Below, in pieces: positions 36,461-46,156 of a DNA stretch of 64,000 bases (the first letter of the stretch is position 1; each line of letters starts with the position of its first letter). The translations under genes were made by a program, and so were the position numbers. Source of the DNA: a beta proteobacterium L13 (lineage in GTDB: Bacteria > Pseudomonadota > Gammaproteobacteria > Burkholderiales > Chromobacteriaceae); assembly GCA_000335715.1 (NCBI GenBank), contig AMYZ01000001.1:248001-312000 (forward strand), written 5' to 3'. Under the pieces are notes generated by a model that had not been told where the DNA came from, did no database searches, and worked only from the letters and a program-made list of their open reading frames with translations.

Positions 36461-38383
36461 ATGAAACTGCAGTCTTTACGACTATCGAACTTTCAGTCCT
36501 TTGGTGCACCAACTGAACTCGGAATGGCAGAGATTACTTACCTGATTGGTCCCAATGGCTCGGGTAAGACAGCTGCGCTTCAAGCCCTGTGCCGTCTGTT
36601 TGCCTTTGATCCTTCACTGCGTCGAATCTTGCGTTCGGACTTTCATGTCCCATTCAACGAGGCTGCACCGCCTGCTGAGCGTCAGCTATGGATCGAAGCC
36701 GATTTCCTGTTTCCGGAACTTGATGACGACGAAGACAACAGCACAGTAGCTCCTCATTTCAGCCACATGCGCCTTGACGAAATCGATAGCACACCACGCG
36801 TGCGATTCCGCCTCACCGCCACCATGGGCTTGGATGGGGATATTGAAGAAAGCATGGTCTATGTGCTGGACATCACTGCAGATGGCTCACCACTGACCAC
36901 TGCTCAGGTCCCCCGGTCTGAACGCAACCATATCCATGTTCACTACCTGCCCGCACGCCGAGATCCCGCAGATCACATTACCTATAGCGCTAATGCACTG
37001 CTGGGACGCATGCTGCGTGCGGTGAACTGGGATGCAGAGCGAACTGCCATAAAGGGTCTGACCGACCAAATCAGCGTCAGCTTGGCGGCCAACCCGTCAA
37101 TCAATTCGTTCAGTTCAAGCTTGAAAGGTGCCTGGGAGGCATTACATAAAGGCAGTTTCTTTGCCGAACCAAAGGTCACTTTTGTAGCGTCCGAAATCGA
37201 GGCCTTATTACGGCACATGTCGATTTCCTTCACCCCAGGTCATGACGAGCAGCTGGTCGATTTCTCGCGGCTGAGCGACGGTCAGAAGTCAATGCTGTAT
37301 CTGTCGCTCGTGCTGTCCTCGCAAGCCATCGGTCGTGCTGTTCTGGCTGACAAAGATAAATCCTTCGACGTAGATAAGCTGCGCCCACCTGTTTTCACAC
37401 TGGTAGCACTAGAAGAACCAGAGAACAGCCTTTCGCCACACTACCTTGGGCGAATCGTCAATGCTCTCAATGGCATGACGGGCGACGGCGATGCGCAAGC
37501 ATTGATTGCCACCCACGCGCCGTCGATGCTGCGACGTGTCGCCCCGGAGAATATCCGCTATCTGCGGCTGACTGAGAAACGAACATCACGCGTCACGCAT
37601 ATCCAGCTGCCGTCAGCCACTGACGAAGCTCACAAGTTTGTGCGCGAGGCAGTACAAGCCTTTCCGGAGGTCTATTTCTCGCGGCTTGTCGTGCTTGGCG
37701 AAGGCGATAGCGAAGAAATTGTGTTGCCTCGCCTCCTTCAGGCCAAAGGTGCGCCGGTTGATGAGTCAGCAGTTTCGATTGCACCATTAGGTGGGCGCCA
37801 CGTTAATCACTTCTGGCGTCTATTGTCCGACTTGCAGATTCCTTATCTGACGCTGCTTGATCTCGATGTCGCTCGTTACGCTGCAGGCTGGGGACGAATA
37901 AAGGTCGTCAACGATCAACTGGCGAAGTTTGAACCAGCGAAAGTCCTTCCTGCAAACTGTCACTTGCCAAAATGGAACACCAAGGAAGCCCCAGTTCGAA
38001 CCCATTACTGTTTTGGGGAAGATGAGAAGAGTGTCTTCAGCGAATTGGAAAGTCGCGGAGTCTACTTCTCCGAGCCCTTGGACTTGGACTTCGCGATGTT
38101 GCGAGCCTTTCCAGAAGCCTACGGCGTCGAGGAGGAGGAGCCGGAAGAAGACACGATCAAGGCCGTCCTTGGGAAAAAGTACCACGACGCAAACCAGTAC
38201 AGCAAAGACGAACAGAAGCTATTCAACACCTACCATCAGCGCTTCAAGCTTGGGAGCAAACCCGCAGCCCATATTGATGCAATGGCTCAGCTGACTGATG
38301 ACGAGTTGCTGGCTAAGACGCCAGCATCGCTAAAAAGATTGGCTGATGCCGTCATTGCCAAACTCGCGGAGTTGCCGGAATGA
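36461..38383 (+). CDS. gajA: GajA-like OLD-family ATP-dependent endonuclease
   Basis: The 640-residue protein has an ABC-type ATPase domain (Walker A GPNGSGKT at 30-37, signature-like RLSDGQKSMLYLSLVLSSQ, Walker B VALEEPENSLSP, then ATHAPSMLRR). A C-terminal Toprim nuclease domain follows, with LGEGDSEEIVLPRLL (Glu414) and LLDLDVAR (Asp467, Asp469). This is the OLD architecture. Followed in overlap by a UvrD-like helicase, it matches the two-gene Gabija anti-phage system, where GajA cleaves DNA when nucleotides fall. GGAG precedes the ATG at 36461. A stand-alone OLD nuclease is the alternative, less likely given the partner. Confidence 0.85.
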   Translation: MKLQSLRLSNFQSFGAPTELGMAEITYLIGPNGSGKTAALQALCRLFAFDPSLRRILRSDFHVPFNEAAPPAERQLWIEADFLFPELDDDEDNSTVAPHFSHMRLDEIDSTPRVRFRLTATMGLDGDIEESMVYVLDITADGSPLTTAQVPRSERNHIHVHYLPARRDPADHITYSANALLGRMLRAVNWDAERTAIKGLTDQISVSLAANPSINSFSSSLKGAWEALHKGSFFAEPKVTFVASEIEALLRHMSISFTPGHDEQLVDFSRLSDGQKSMLYLSLVLSSQAIGRAVLADKDKSFDVDKLRPPVFTLVALEEPENSLSPHYLGRIVNALNGMTGDGDAQALIATHAPSMLRRVAPENIRYLRLTEKRTSRVTHIQLPSATDEAHKFVREAVQAFPEVYFSRLVVLGEGDSEEIVLPRLLQAKGAPVDESAVSIAPLGGRHVNHFWRLLSDLQIPYLTLLDLDVARYAAGWGRIKVVNDQLAKFEPAKVLPANCHLPKWNTKEAPVRTHYCFGEDEKSVFSELESRGVYFSEPLDLDFAMLRAFPEAYGVEEEEPEEDTIKAVLGKKYHDANQYSKDEQKLFNTYHQRFKLGSKPAAHIDAMAQLTDDELLAKTPASLKRLADAVIAKLAELPE

Positions 38384-40047
38384 TTGCGGTAGATGCCTGG
38401 AAGCCTGCGGATGGGCTGACTCTTGAGCCGAATGCATTACTGGCTGCCAAGGAGTGTGTGCGTAGTCTCGCACTGACAGCAGGCCCTGGGGCGGGCAAGA
38501 CCGAAATGCTTGCGCAGCGGGCAGATTTCCTGTTGCGCACTGGCACCTGCCGTTATCCCAAACGGATTCTGGCCATTTCGTTCAAGGTCGATGCTAGTAG
38601 CAACCTGAAAGAGCGAGTCAAGCGACGTTGTGGTTCCGAACTTTCCTCGCGGTTTGACAGCTATACCTTTCACGCTTTTGCCAAGCGCATCATTGATCGT
38701 TTCCGTCCAGTGCTGTCGGGCGAGTATGCGCTGGATGTTGGGTACAAAATTATAGATCGAAAGTCTGGGCCATCACGGACCTTGATCGAGTTTTCCGATT
38801 TGGTACCGTTCGCGATCCAGATTCTGCGGCAGTCTGCAGTCGCACGGAACGCCATCCGTCAAACCTACAGCGACATCTTCCTCGACGAATTCCAAGACTG
38901 TACCGACCTACAGTATGAGCTGCTCAAGCTCGCCTTTCAGGGGACAAGCATTCGCTTGACCGCCGTGGGAGACACCAAACAGAAGATCATGGGCTGGGCG
39001 GGAGCCATGGACGGCATCTTTCCGACTTTCGTTGCCGACTTTGCTGCTGTCCCGCTCAATATGTACCGTAACTTTCGCTCAAAGCCGCGACTGCTGCGCC
39101 TGCAGAACGAGATCATTCGCACGCTTGACCCCTCATCCGTCATGCCTGATGAGCAGCTTGCCGGCGACGAAGGCGAGATATTTGCGTGGCGCTTCGAAGA
39201 CAGCCGCAACGAGGCTGACTACCTCGCAGACTTGATAGCAAGCTGGATAAAAACCGAGCAGCTCCCACCTGCGGAAATCGCGGTCCTGATTCGTAATCAG
39301 CTCGACCTGTACGCCGATCATCTAATGGCGGCATTGGCGGCACGTAACATCCCTTTCCGTAACGAGCAGCAGATGCAGGACATCACGGTTGAGCCCGCTG
39401 CACGTTTGATCGTGGACTATCTCTCCTGCCTCTATGGTCAGCGCGAGCCTAAGTCATGGATTCGGCTCATGAACCAGCTCATCCCATTTGCCGATGAAGA
39501 CATTCAGTCGAACGCGCGCAAGGACCTTGATCGGCTCATCAAGCAACAACGAAAAGAGATAGCCATTGCCGAGCTGGTTGACGAGCTCTTCTCCGGCTGG
39601 TGGGAGTTTGTTCGAGCATTCCTGAAGCAAGTCAGTATCGAAACATTGGTGTCGCTTTCCTCGGACTACGAGTCGCATGATCGGTTGAAAGAGGTGGTTC
39701 GTGATACCAAGGCCAGGATCGAGGAATTGCTGAAGCTGGAGCCTGACTTGCCCAAAGCCCTTGAGCGGTTCTCAGACGACCAAGCCGTACGAATCCTGAC
39801 CATCCATAAGAGCAAGGGCCTTGAGTTTGATTCGGTCATCATCATGGCCGTCGAAAACGAAATCTTCTTTGGTGATCAGGATGAAAACCGATGCGCCTAT
39901 TTCGTCGGGGTTTCTCGTGCTAAGAATCGCTTGATCCTTACGCATGCCGATCAACGGGAGCGCCCTGCGGGATATGCGAAGCGCTGGGATGTGCAACGCA
40001 CAGCTAAATTAGAGTATTTCGGCTATGCCACACCGTTTCTTAGGTAG
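38380..40047 (+). CDS. gajB: GajB-like UvrD/Rep-family helicase
   Basis: The 555-residue protein is a superfamily 1 helicase: Walker A AGPGAGKT (34-41), DIFLDEFQDCTDLQYELLKL (Walker B), GDTKQKIMGWAGAM, MYRNFRSKPRLLRLQNEI, RILTIHKSKGLEFDSVII and YFVGVSRAKNRLILTHA near the end. Its start overlaps the GajA stop by four bases (ATGA), so the two are co-translated. In Gabija, GajB hydrolyses nucleotides and supports GajA. The length is close to known GajB proteins. Confidence 0.85.
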   Translation: MIAVDAWKPADGLTLEPNALLAAKECVRSLALTAGPGAGKTEMLAQRADFLLRTGTCRYPKRILAISFKVDASSNLKERVKRRCGSELSSRFDSYTFHAFAKRIIDRFRPVLSGEYALDVGYKIIDRKSGPSRTLIEFSDLVPFAIQILRQSAVARNAIRQTYSDIFLDEFQDCTDLQYELLKLAFQGTSIRLTAVGDTKQKIMGWAGAMDGIFPTFVADFAAVPLNMYRNFRSKPRLLRLQNEIIRTLDPSSVMPDEQLAGDEGEIFAWRFEDSRNEADYLADLIASWIKTEQLPPAEIAVLIRNQLDLYADHLMAALAARNIPFRNEQQMQDITVEPAARLIVDYLSCLYGQREPKSWIRLMNQLIPFADEDIQSNARKDLDRLIKQQRKEIAIAELVDELFSGWWEFVRAFLKQVSIETLVSLSSDYESHDRLKEVVRDTKARIEELLKLEPDLPKALERFSDDQAVRILTIHKSKGLEFDSVIIMAVENEIFFGDQDENRCAYFVGVSRAKNRLILTHADQRERPAGYAKRWDVQRTAKLEYFGYATPFLR

Positions 40048-40136
40048 GACAGGATTGCCTACAGTACCTGGGATAGTCCAGACAAACCAAATGTGCCCTT
40101 GCACAGGTTCATATTTCACGTTAGGCAGCTAAGGAC

Positions 40137-40727
40137 ATGTTATCTCGTGGCTACAACCATCGCGGAGGCTGTGCCTGCCGCTTCTGCCAGCCTCGCCGGG
40201 TGGGAGAAACGCTACCGACCACTGCGGACCTCATCCCGGTGGAAGGCACAAGCTATAGTTATACACGCCCCACTACATGCCCTGTTTGCGGGGAAGCAAT
40301 CTTCTTATTTATGTCAGAGCACGGCGGGAGGGTATTCTTTGACGAGCTAGGACCACCATGGCCTAAGCATCCTTGTACGGATGCTGCCTCAGCTTCACCA
40401 TTGGTGAAGTCCATATCCTCGAGTGACCATATATCGATTCGGCGCTATGCTTGGCAGGAAGCTGGATGGCTTCCCCTCACCAATGTTGTAGTCGAATTTT
40501 CAAGTCTTAACAACGTCCGCCTAAGCGGTTTACATGCTGGAAAACAGTTCGCTGCGTGCATTCTCTTGTCCGAACTGCAACGTATCTCCAGTACAGCGGC
40601 GGATCTGGCTTACTCACCAATACACGCTCGGCTCTCGATTGCGGGCGTTTACGAGGTCACTTTTCTGAGTTCAGATATCCTTCCCCGAATGGTAATAGCT
40701 ACACCTGAATTGCCCCCGCTTTCCTAG
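40137..40727 (+). CDS. Cysteine-rich protein of unknown function beside the Gabija-like pair
   Basis: The 196-residue ORF starts SRGYNHRGGCACRFCQPRR and has a zinc-ribbon-like CPVCGEAIFLFMSEHGG, then VFFDELGPPWPKHPC. The two cysteine knots and the FFDELGPPWPKHPC stretch look like a conserved protein rather than chance. The rest is not recognised. It follows the helicase gene by 89 nt on the same strand, so it may be a third gene of the defence cassette or separate cargo. The ribosome site is weak. Confidence 0.6.
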   Translation: MLSRGYNHRGGCACRFCQPRRVGETLPTTADLIPVEGTSYSYTRPTTCPVCGEAIFLFMSEHGGRVFFDELGPPWPKHPCTDAASASPLVKSISSSDHISIRRYAWQEAGWLPLTNVVVEFSSLNNVRLSGLHAGKQFAACILLSELQRISSTAADLAYSPIHARLSIAGVYEVTFLSSDILPRMVIATPELPPLS

Positions 40728-40824
40728 ATACTTCGACGGGTTTCCTCGCGAAAGCAGCCATCTGAGCTCTGCCATGTGGACTTCCGCTTTGGCCGACAAG
40801 CAGCCTGGCGACGTACACCCCATC

Positions 40825-42165
40825 TCAACTAGCCATCACCGTAAAGTCTGCCGGCTCTACAAACTCCCCGCGCTTTTCGAGTTCATCCAGCCAGTCGCTG
40901 TACCATTGCATCATTTCCTGTCGGTGCTGCAGGTAGCGTGCTTTCCGGTTGTACAGATCTCGTATGGCTTTGGCTGAGGGGGCTAGGTCGCCTTTGTCGT
41001 TTTTGGCTGCGTGGCCGATATGTAGTTCGATCGCATCCCGGTGGAAGCGCATGGCTTCATTCAGGGCTGATGTCATTGTAGTGCGGAAGCCGTGCAGGCA
41101 TTGGTCGGTGCCGGTGCTGTAGCCCATAGCCCGAATGGCATTGTTGATGCCGGTATTCGAAACCGGGCTGCCAACACGTCCTCCTGCGAACACGAAGGTA
41201 GCGTGCTCGTTTAGACCGCGTACCTGCTGCATCACCTCTATGGCTTGGCGGCTTAGGAAGATCATGCGTGGCCTGCCCATCTTTTCCCCACGATAGCTAT
41301 ACGCTACGCCTTCTACCGGCTCGCGCTCCGGTGGGATAGTCCACAAGCCTTCTGCTAGGTTGAACTCGTCCCAGCGGGCAAAGCGGATCTCTGATGATCT
41401 GGCACCTGTCAGCAAAGCAAAGCGCAGGAATAGCTTGATGATCAGCAGGCAATCTACCGAACGCAGCTTCTGTAGCAGCTGTGGCATGCTTTCCAGGGGA
41501 AGGGCAGCTTTGGGGGTGCTGACAATCACCGGCAAAATGCCATTACGCCCTGTAAGGCTGGATACCGGGTCGTGCTGGATGCGGCTGGTACGCTTAGCGT
41601 GCTTCATCACGCTGCTGATGTGTTGCAGTACACGTGCAGCGGTTTGCTGGTGTCCTTGCTTGCTTAGCAGGTCTACCGGCTTGCGAAGTAGGGCTTCGTT
41701 CAGCGTATCGACCGGTAATCTGCCAATGTGCGGGAAGACATGCTTGCGTAGCTGGCTGGCAATGCGGGTGCTGGTCACCGGCTTGATGTTCTTTACCCTG
41801 CAGTGCTCTTCCAGCCATTCTAGTGCTACCACTTCAAACGTAGAGGCTTGAGCCAGCTTGCCTGCCTCTTTCTCCAGCTTGCGTTCAATGGCCGGGTTAG
41901 TCCCATGCCTGATGCTGTCTCGGCAGGCTTCTGCAGCAAGCCGCGCAGCCTTTAGGCTGAGTTGGGGATATTCCCCTAGCCAAAGCTTGACCTGTTTGCC
42001 GTGGAGGCTTCCTACAAAACGCCAGCGCTTGCGTTCTGTATTCACGACTAGCCATAGTCCACCGCCATCACGATAGTTGGACTCATTCTTCCCTGTTTCT
42101 ACTTGCGCATTACGGCACGTAATGTCCTTAAGCAAGGCCATGCCGCTAGAACTGTTTCTTCCCAT
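40825..42165 (-). CDS. P4-type tyrosine integrase
   Basis: The 446-residue protein has the P4-integrase plan: an N-terminal DUF4102-like arm-binding domain (YRDGGGLWLVVNTERKRWRF, LWLGEYPQLSLKAARLAAE), a core-binding domain, and a catalytic domain with LTGARSSEIRFARWDE, HGFRTT and the IELHIGH box. A late tyrosine is in YNRKARYLQHR. It should integrate and excise the element carrying the defence genes. The start at 42165 has GGGGGAAG upstream; an ATG 24 nt inside is the alternative. A 21-bp inverted repeat lies directly upstream. Confidence 0.93.
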   Translation of the reverse strand: MGRNSSSGMALLKDITCRNAQVETGKNESNYRDGGGLWLVVNTERKRWRFVGSLHGKQVKLWLGEYPQLSLKAARLAAEACRDSIRHGTNPAIERKLEKEAGKLAQASTFEVVALEWLEEHCRVKNIKPVTSTRIASQLRKHVFPHIGRLPVDTLNEALLRKPVDLLSKQGHQQTAARVLQHISSVMKHAKRTSRIQHDPVSSLTGRNGILPVIVSTPKAALPLESMPQLLQKLRSVDCLLIIKLFLRFALLTGARSSEIRFARWDEFNLAEGLWTIPPEREPVEGVAYSYRGEKMGRPRMIFLSRQAIEVMQQVRGLNEHATFVFAGGRVGSPVSNTGINNAIRAMGYSTGTDQCLHGFRTTMTSALNEAMRFHRDAIELHIGHAAKNDKGDLAPSAKAIRDLYNRKARYLQHRQEMMQWYSDWLDELEKRGEFVEPADFTVMAS

Positions 42166-42172
42166 AAAAAGC

Positions 42173-42222
42173 TTCCCCCGTATCTTCCCCCGTAACTTAG
42201 CACGGGGGAAGATGTGGGGGAA
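42173..42222. repeat. Long inverted repeat upstream of the integrase gene
   Basis: Two 21-bp arms (42173-42193 and 42202-42222) differ from a perfect inverted repeat at two positions, around the 8-base loop AACTTAGC. Each arm itself contains two CCCCC tracts 9 bp apart. It covers the probable integrase promoter, so it may be an operator or recombination-accessory site. Confidence 0.85.
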
Positions 42223-42313
42223 TGTTTTGCTATCGATGTGGTTGGATTTTTGTGTGCTGTGATAGACGCCAAATCACTTTAAGCCCGCATTAATAAAGCA
42301 CTTCGTAGACATC

Positions 42314-43747
42314 CTAGAGCAACTTTGAAATATCCTTCGCGTCCCAGTGCGGGAAGTGCTTGCGTACCAGCGCGTTGAACTCGATCTCGAACGCGCGCAG
42401 GCGGGCCAGGTCGCTCTGGTCCTGGCTGGCGCTGTCGATCTGCGCTTCGCCGCGGATCATGCCGGCGCCGGAGGTGGCGTTGGACAGGCGGTCGATCACG
42501 ATCAGGCTGCCGGTGGCGCGGCACTGGCTATAGGCGTCGAACACCACCGGAGCGGTGAAGGCGATGCGTACCAGGCCGATTTCGTTCAGTTGCAACTTTT
42601 CGGCTTCGAAGGCGTCCAGCGTGTTCACGTCCACGCGGTGCACGATGCGCTCCACGCGGCCGGTAACGGTTTTGCCGCCCAGCTTGAAGCTGTAGTCCTT
42701 GCCTACCGACAGCGGCGTTTCGTCCATCCATACCAGGTGGGCTTCCACCGCCTGGCTCACGGTCGGCGCAACTTCGTCTGCGCGTACGATCATGTCGCCG
42801 CGCGAGATGTCGATTTCGTCTGCCAGGGTCAGGGTAATGGCCTGGCCGCTGCCTGCTACATCCAGGTTGCCCTCGTACACCACCACGTTTTCTACCGTGC
42901 TTTGCTTGCCGGAAGGCAGGGCGACAACGCGGTCGCCGGGGTGGATTTCACCGCTGGCAATGGTGCCGCAGAAGCCGCGGAAGTCCAGGTTGGGGCGGTT
43001 CACGTACTGCACTGGCAGGCGGAAGGTGCTCTGGGCCACGTCGTGGTCGACTTCCACGCTGTCGAGGATGCCCATCAGGGTCTGGCCGTCGTACCACGGT
43101 GTGCGCTCGCTGGCGCTCACCACGTTGTCGCCACGCAGGGCGCTGATCGGTACAAAGCGGATGTCGGCAATGCCCAGGTTGGCCGCAAAGGCCAGGTATT
43201 CGTCGCGGATGCGGTTGAACACGGCCTGGTCGAAGTCCAGCAGGTCCATCTTGTTGATGGCTACCACGACGTGCTTGATGCCCAGCAGGCTCACGATGTA
43301 GCTGTGGCGGCGGGTCTGGGTTTGCACGCCATAGCGGGCGTCGATCAGGATCACCGCTAGGTTGCAGGTGGACGCGCCGGTGGCCATGTTGCGGGTGTAC
43401 TGCTCGTGGCCCGGGCAGTCGGCAATGATGAACTTGCGGCGGTCGGTACTGAAGTAGCGATAGGCCACGTCGATGGTGATGCCTTGCTCGCGCTCGGCTT
43501 GCAGGCCGTCTACCAGCAGGGCTAGGTCGATGTCTTCGTCGGTGGTGTTGTACTTTTTCGAGTCGCGCTGGATGGCGGCCAACTGGTCTTCGAAGATCAG
43601 CTTGGAGTCATGCAGCAGGCGGCCGATCAGCGTGGATTTGCCGTCGTCTACGTTGCCACAGGTGATGAAGCGCAGCATGTCCTTGTTTTCGTGCTGCTTC
43701 AGGTAGGCCAGGATGTCGCTGGCGATCAGGTCGGATTGGTGTGCCAT
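42314..43747 (-). CDS. cysN: Sulfate adenylyltransferase large (GTPase) subunit
   Basis: CysN is the GTPase subunit of ATP sulfurylase, which activates sulfate to adenylyl sulfate. The 477-residue protein has the translation-factor-like G domain: P-loop GNVDDGKS (31-38), [17 protein letters not shown] and NKMDLLDF, then a beta-barrel elongation-factor-like domain. No C-terminal APS kinase domain is present, so CysC must be separate. It follows cysD by 75 nt. The mobile region ends just beyond its 3' end. Confidence 0.96.
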   Translation of the reverse strand: MAHQSDLIASDILAYLKQHENKDMLRFITCGNVDDGKSTLIGRLLHDSKLIFEDQLAAIQRDSKKYNTTDEDIDLALLVDGLQAEREQGITIDVAYRYFSTDRRKFIIADCPGHEQYTRNMATGASTCNLAVILIDARYGVQTQTRRHSYIVSLLGIKHVVVAINKMDLLDFDQAVFNRIRDEYLAFAANLGIADIRFVPISALRGDNVVSASERTPWYDGQTLMGILDSVEVDHDVAQSTFRLPVQYVNRPNLDFRGFCGTIASGEIHPGDRVVALPSGKQSTVENVVVYEGNLDVAGSGQAITLTLADEIDISRGDMIVRADEVAPTVSQAVEAHLVWMDETPLSVGKDYSFKLGGKTVTGRVERIVHRVDVNTLDAFEAEKLQLNEIGLVRIAFTAPVVFDAYSQCRATGSLIVIDRLSNATSGAGMIRGEAQIDSASQDQSDLARLRAFEIEFNALVRKHFPHWDAKDISKLL

Positions 43748-43769
43748 GAGCGTATGCCTTGCATCTGCA

Positions 43770-43795
43770 AGGTTGGCCGCGTGCGGCCAACCTTA
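43770..43795. repeat. Inverted pair of the dispersed word in the cysD-cysN spacer
   Basis: AAGGTTGGCCGC and GCGGCCAACCTT form a perfect 12-bp inverted repeat separated by GT. It is the most complete double copy of the word TGCGGCCAACCTT in the window. Confidence 0.6.
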
Positions 43796-43822
43796 GAATA
43801 TTCGGTAGGGGCGAAGCGGGGC

Positions 43823-44749
43823 TTAGAAATAGCCTTCCATCTTCTTTTTCTCCATCGAGCCGGCCGAGTCGTGGTCGATCACGCGGCCCTGGCGTTCGGA
43901 GGTTTTGGTCAGCAGCATTTCCTGGATGACCTCGGCCAGCGACGTGGCTTCCGATTCCACGGCGCCGGTCAGCGGGTAACAGCCCAGCGTGCGGAAGCGC
44001 ACTTTCTTGTGCTGGATGCGCGCTTTCTCCTCTTCGCTCAGGTACTGCAGGATGCGCTCGTCGTCGATCATGATCATGGTGCCATCGCGCTCGATTACCG
44101 GGCGTTCGGCAGCAAAGTACAGCGGCACGATCTCGATGTTTTCCAAGAAGATGTACTGCCAGATATCCAGCTCGGTCCAGTTGGAGAGCGGGAACACACG
44201 GATGCTTTCGCCCTTGTTGATCTTGGCGTTGTAGATGTTCCACAGTTCCGGGCGCTGGCTTTTCGGATCCCAGCGGTGGTTCTTGTCGCGGAAGGAGTAC
44301 ACACGCTCCTTGGCGCGCGATTTTTCCTCGTCGCGGCGCGCGCCGCCAAAGGCGGCGTCGAACTTGTACTTGTTCAGTGCCTGTTTCAGGCCTTCGGTCT
44401 TCATCACGTCGGTGTGCTTGGCACTACCGGCGGTAAACGGGTTGATGCCGGCATCTACGCCGTCCTGGTTCACGTGCACGATCAGGTCCCAGCCGTACTC
44501 GCGGGCCTGCTTGTCGCGCAGATCGATCATTTCCTTGAACTTCCAGGTGGTGTCCACGTGCATCAGCGGAAAGGGCGGGCGGCCGGGTGCAAAGGCTTTC
44601 TGCGCCAAATGCAGCATCACGGCGGAGTCCTTGCCGATGGAGTACAGCATCACCGGGTTATCGAACTCGGCGGCGACTTCACGGATGATGTGGATGGACT
44701 CGGCTTCAAGTTGCTTGAGGTGAGTCAGCCTCTCCTGACTGATTTTCAT
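43823..44749 (-). CDS. cysD: Sulfate adenylyltransferase small subunit
   Basis: CysD is the catalytic ATP pyrophosphatase-type subunit forming APS from sulfate and ATP. The 308-residue protein starts [20 protein letters not shown], with PP-loop [18 protein letters not shown], then [20 protein letters not shown], and ends [13 protein letters not shown] chose the ATG at 44749 by alignment with the usual CysD N-terminus; in-frame starts at 44779 and 44824 are possible. It precedes cysN in the operon. Confidence 0.94.
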   Translation of the reverse strand: MKISQERLTHLKQLEAESIHIIREVAAEFDNPVMLYSIGKDSAVMLHLAQKAFAPGRPPFPLMHVDTTWKFKEMIDLRDKQAREYGWDLIVHVNQDGVDAGINPFTAGSAKHTDVMKTEGLKQALNKYKFDAAFGGARRDEEKSRAKERVYSFRDKNHRWDPKSQRPELWNIYNAKINKGESIRVFPLSNWTELDIWQYIFLENIEIVPLYFAAERPVIERDGTMIMIDDERILQYLSEEEKARIQHKKVRFRTLGCYPLTGAVESEATSLAEVIQEMLLTKTSERQGRVIDHDSAGSMEKKKMEGYF

Positions 44750-45032
44750 CTTTGCGCTCAATTCTCTGGCTGTTTGCATCGCGGCACCCGGGCAGGCACC
44801 GTGCCGGACTTTCCGGCAGTGCAAATGTACCGGAGAGCCGCTACCCCCGAAAGAATGAATATATATATCTATATGCTATATATGGGAGTGTTTGGTGCTA
44901 TTGCGGGAATATAGGCGCTTTTTGATTGGGGAAAATTATCGATCAACATGGGTTTTTACTTAACGAACTGTGGCTAGAATGAAGAGTACTGGCGCATTAG
45001 TGATCCAACATAAAAACCATGGCAGGTGCCCG

Positions 45033-46151
45033 ATGAGCGACAAACCTCTGATTATTGTGATTGACGATGATGTGCTGACCACGGAAATGATCTGCGATGG
45101 TCTGGAGGATCAGTACCATATTGTGGGCTTTACCAACCCGGTGGAGGCGCTGTCTCAGGTAGCTGCCCGGCAGCCGGCTCTGATCCTGCTGGATATCAAC
45201 ATGCCGCAAATGGACGGCTACGAAGTGTGCCGCCGTCTGAAAGAAGATTTTGAAACCAGCGATATCCCGGTGGTGTTCCTGTCCGGGCTTACCGCGCTGG
45301 AAGACCGCGTGGCGGCTTACGATGCCGGCGGTGAAGACTTTACCTCCAAGCCGCTGAATCTGGCGGTGGTGGCCTCGCGCATTGATGCCATTTTCCGCCG
45401 CAGGCGGGAAAAGGCTGCCTTGGCCAGCCAGGCCAGCTTCGCCACCGCCACCGCCATGACGGCGATGAGCAATGCGGCGGAGCTGGGGCTGGTGGTGGAT
45501 TTCTCGCGCCGTGCCATGGCCTGTGTGGACTTGCAGCAGCTGGGGCGCACCCTGCTGGATACCGTGCAAGGCTTTGGTGTCAGCGGTGCGGTGTCTCTGG
45601 CCAGTGGTGGTGAGCGCCTGGCCTTGAGCCAGGAGGGCGAAGTCAGCGAGATGGAGCGCGGCGTACTGCAGCTGATTGCCGATTGTGGCCGGGTGGTGGC
45701 GCTGGGCAAGCGTGCCGCTTTTAACTTTGAAGGGGTAACGTTACTCGTGCGTGACGTCCCTGTAGATGATGAAGACCGTGCCGGTCGCCTGCGTGACCAT
45801 TTTGCCGTACTGGGCGAGCTGATGTCGGAGCGCCTGAAAATCCTGGCGTTGCAGCGGCGGGCGGCCAGGCAGGAAAGCCAGCTGCGTTCGCTGCTACAAA
45901 CGATTCGTGACGGTATTCATGGCCTGGATGCGCAGCGCCGCGAAGATCGCCTGGCGGCCAGCACCTTTCTGGAAACCTCGCTGGGGCGGGTAGAGCGTGA
46001 CCTGGTGCACCTGGGCCTGACCGAATCGCAGGAAGAGCAGCTGGTGTCTACCCTGCGCGAAACCAGCTACAAGGTGCTGGACCTGTACCGCGGCGATCCC
46101 AAGGCGGTAGAGGACTTGAAGCAGGCACTGGCCGCGCTGCCGGATCTGTAA
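45033..46151 (+). CDS. Response regulator with uncharacterised C-terminal domain
   Basis: The 372-residue protein has a CheY-like receiver: acidic pocket VIDDD (9-13), phospho-acceptor Asp54 in LLDINMPQMDGYEV, and SKPL lysine at about 104. A linker rich in Ala/Ser (ASQASFATATAMTAMSNAAE) leads to an uncharacterised region of about 230 residues with helical, charged C-terminus. No DNA-binding or GGDEF domain is apparent. It lies 50 nt before the large hybrid kinase, its likely partner. I chose the ATG at 45033 with AGGTG upstream. Confidence 0.85.
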   Translation: MSDKPLIIVIDDDVLTTEMICDGLEDQYHIVGFTNPVEALSQVAARQPALILLDINMPQMDGYEVCRRLKEDFETSDIPVVFLSGLTALEDRVAAYDAGGEDFTSKPLNLAVVASRIDAIFRRRREKAALASQASFATATAMTAMSNAAELGLVVDFSRRAMACVDLQQLGRTLLDTVQGFGVSGAVSLASGGERLALSQEGEVSEMERGVLQLIADCGRVVALGKRAAFNFEGVTLLVRDVPVDDEDRAGRLRDHFAVLGELMSERLKILALQRRAARQESQLRSLLQTIRDGIHGLDAQRREDRLAASTFLETSLGRVERDLVHLGLTESQEEQLVSTLRETSYKVLDLYRGDPKAVEDLKQALAALPDL

Positions 46152-46156
46152 ACACT

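Noticed and set aside
40093-40350. Alternative frame overlapping the third defence-cassette ORF
   Set aside because: The frame at 40137-40727 is longer and has the conserved-looking cysteine motifs; this one has none.
20849-42295. Nine-base inverted match ATTAATGCG / CGCATTAAT as possible element ends
   Set aside because: Too short, inverted rather than direct, and the left copy lies before the mod operon, which looks like core sequence.
44936-44956. Half-match to an Fnr/Dnr box before the response regulator (ATTATCGATCAAC)
   Set aside because: Only one half resembles the consensus and the spacing is wrong.
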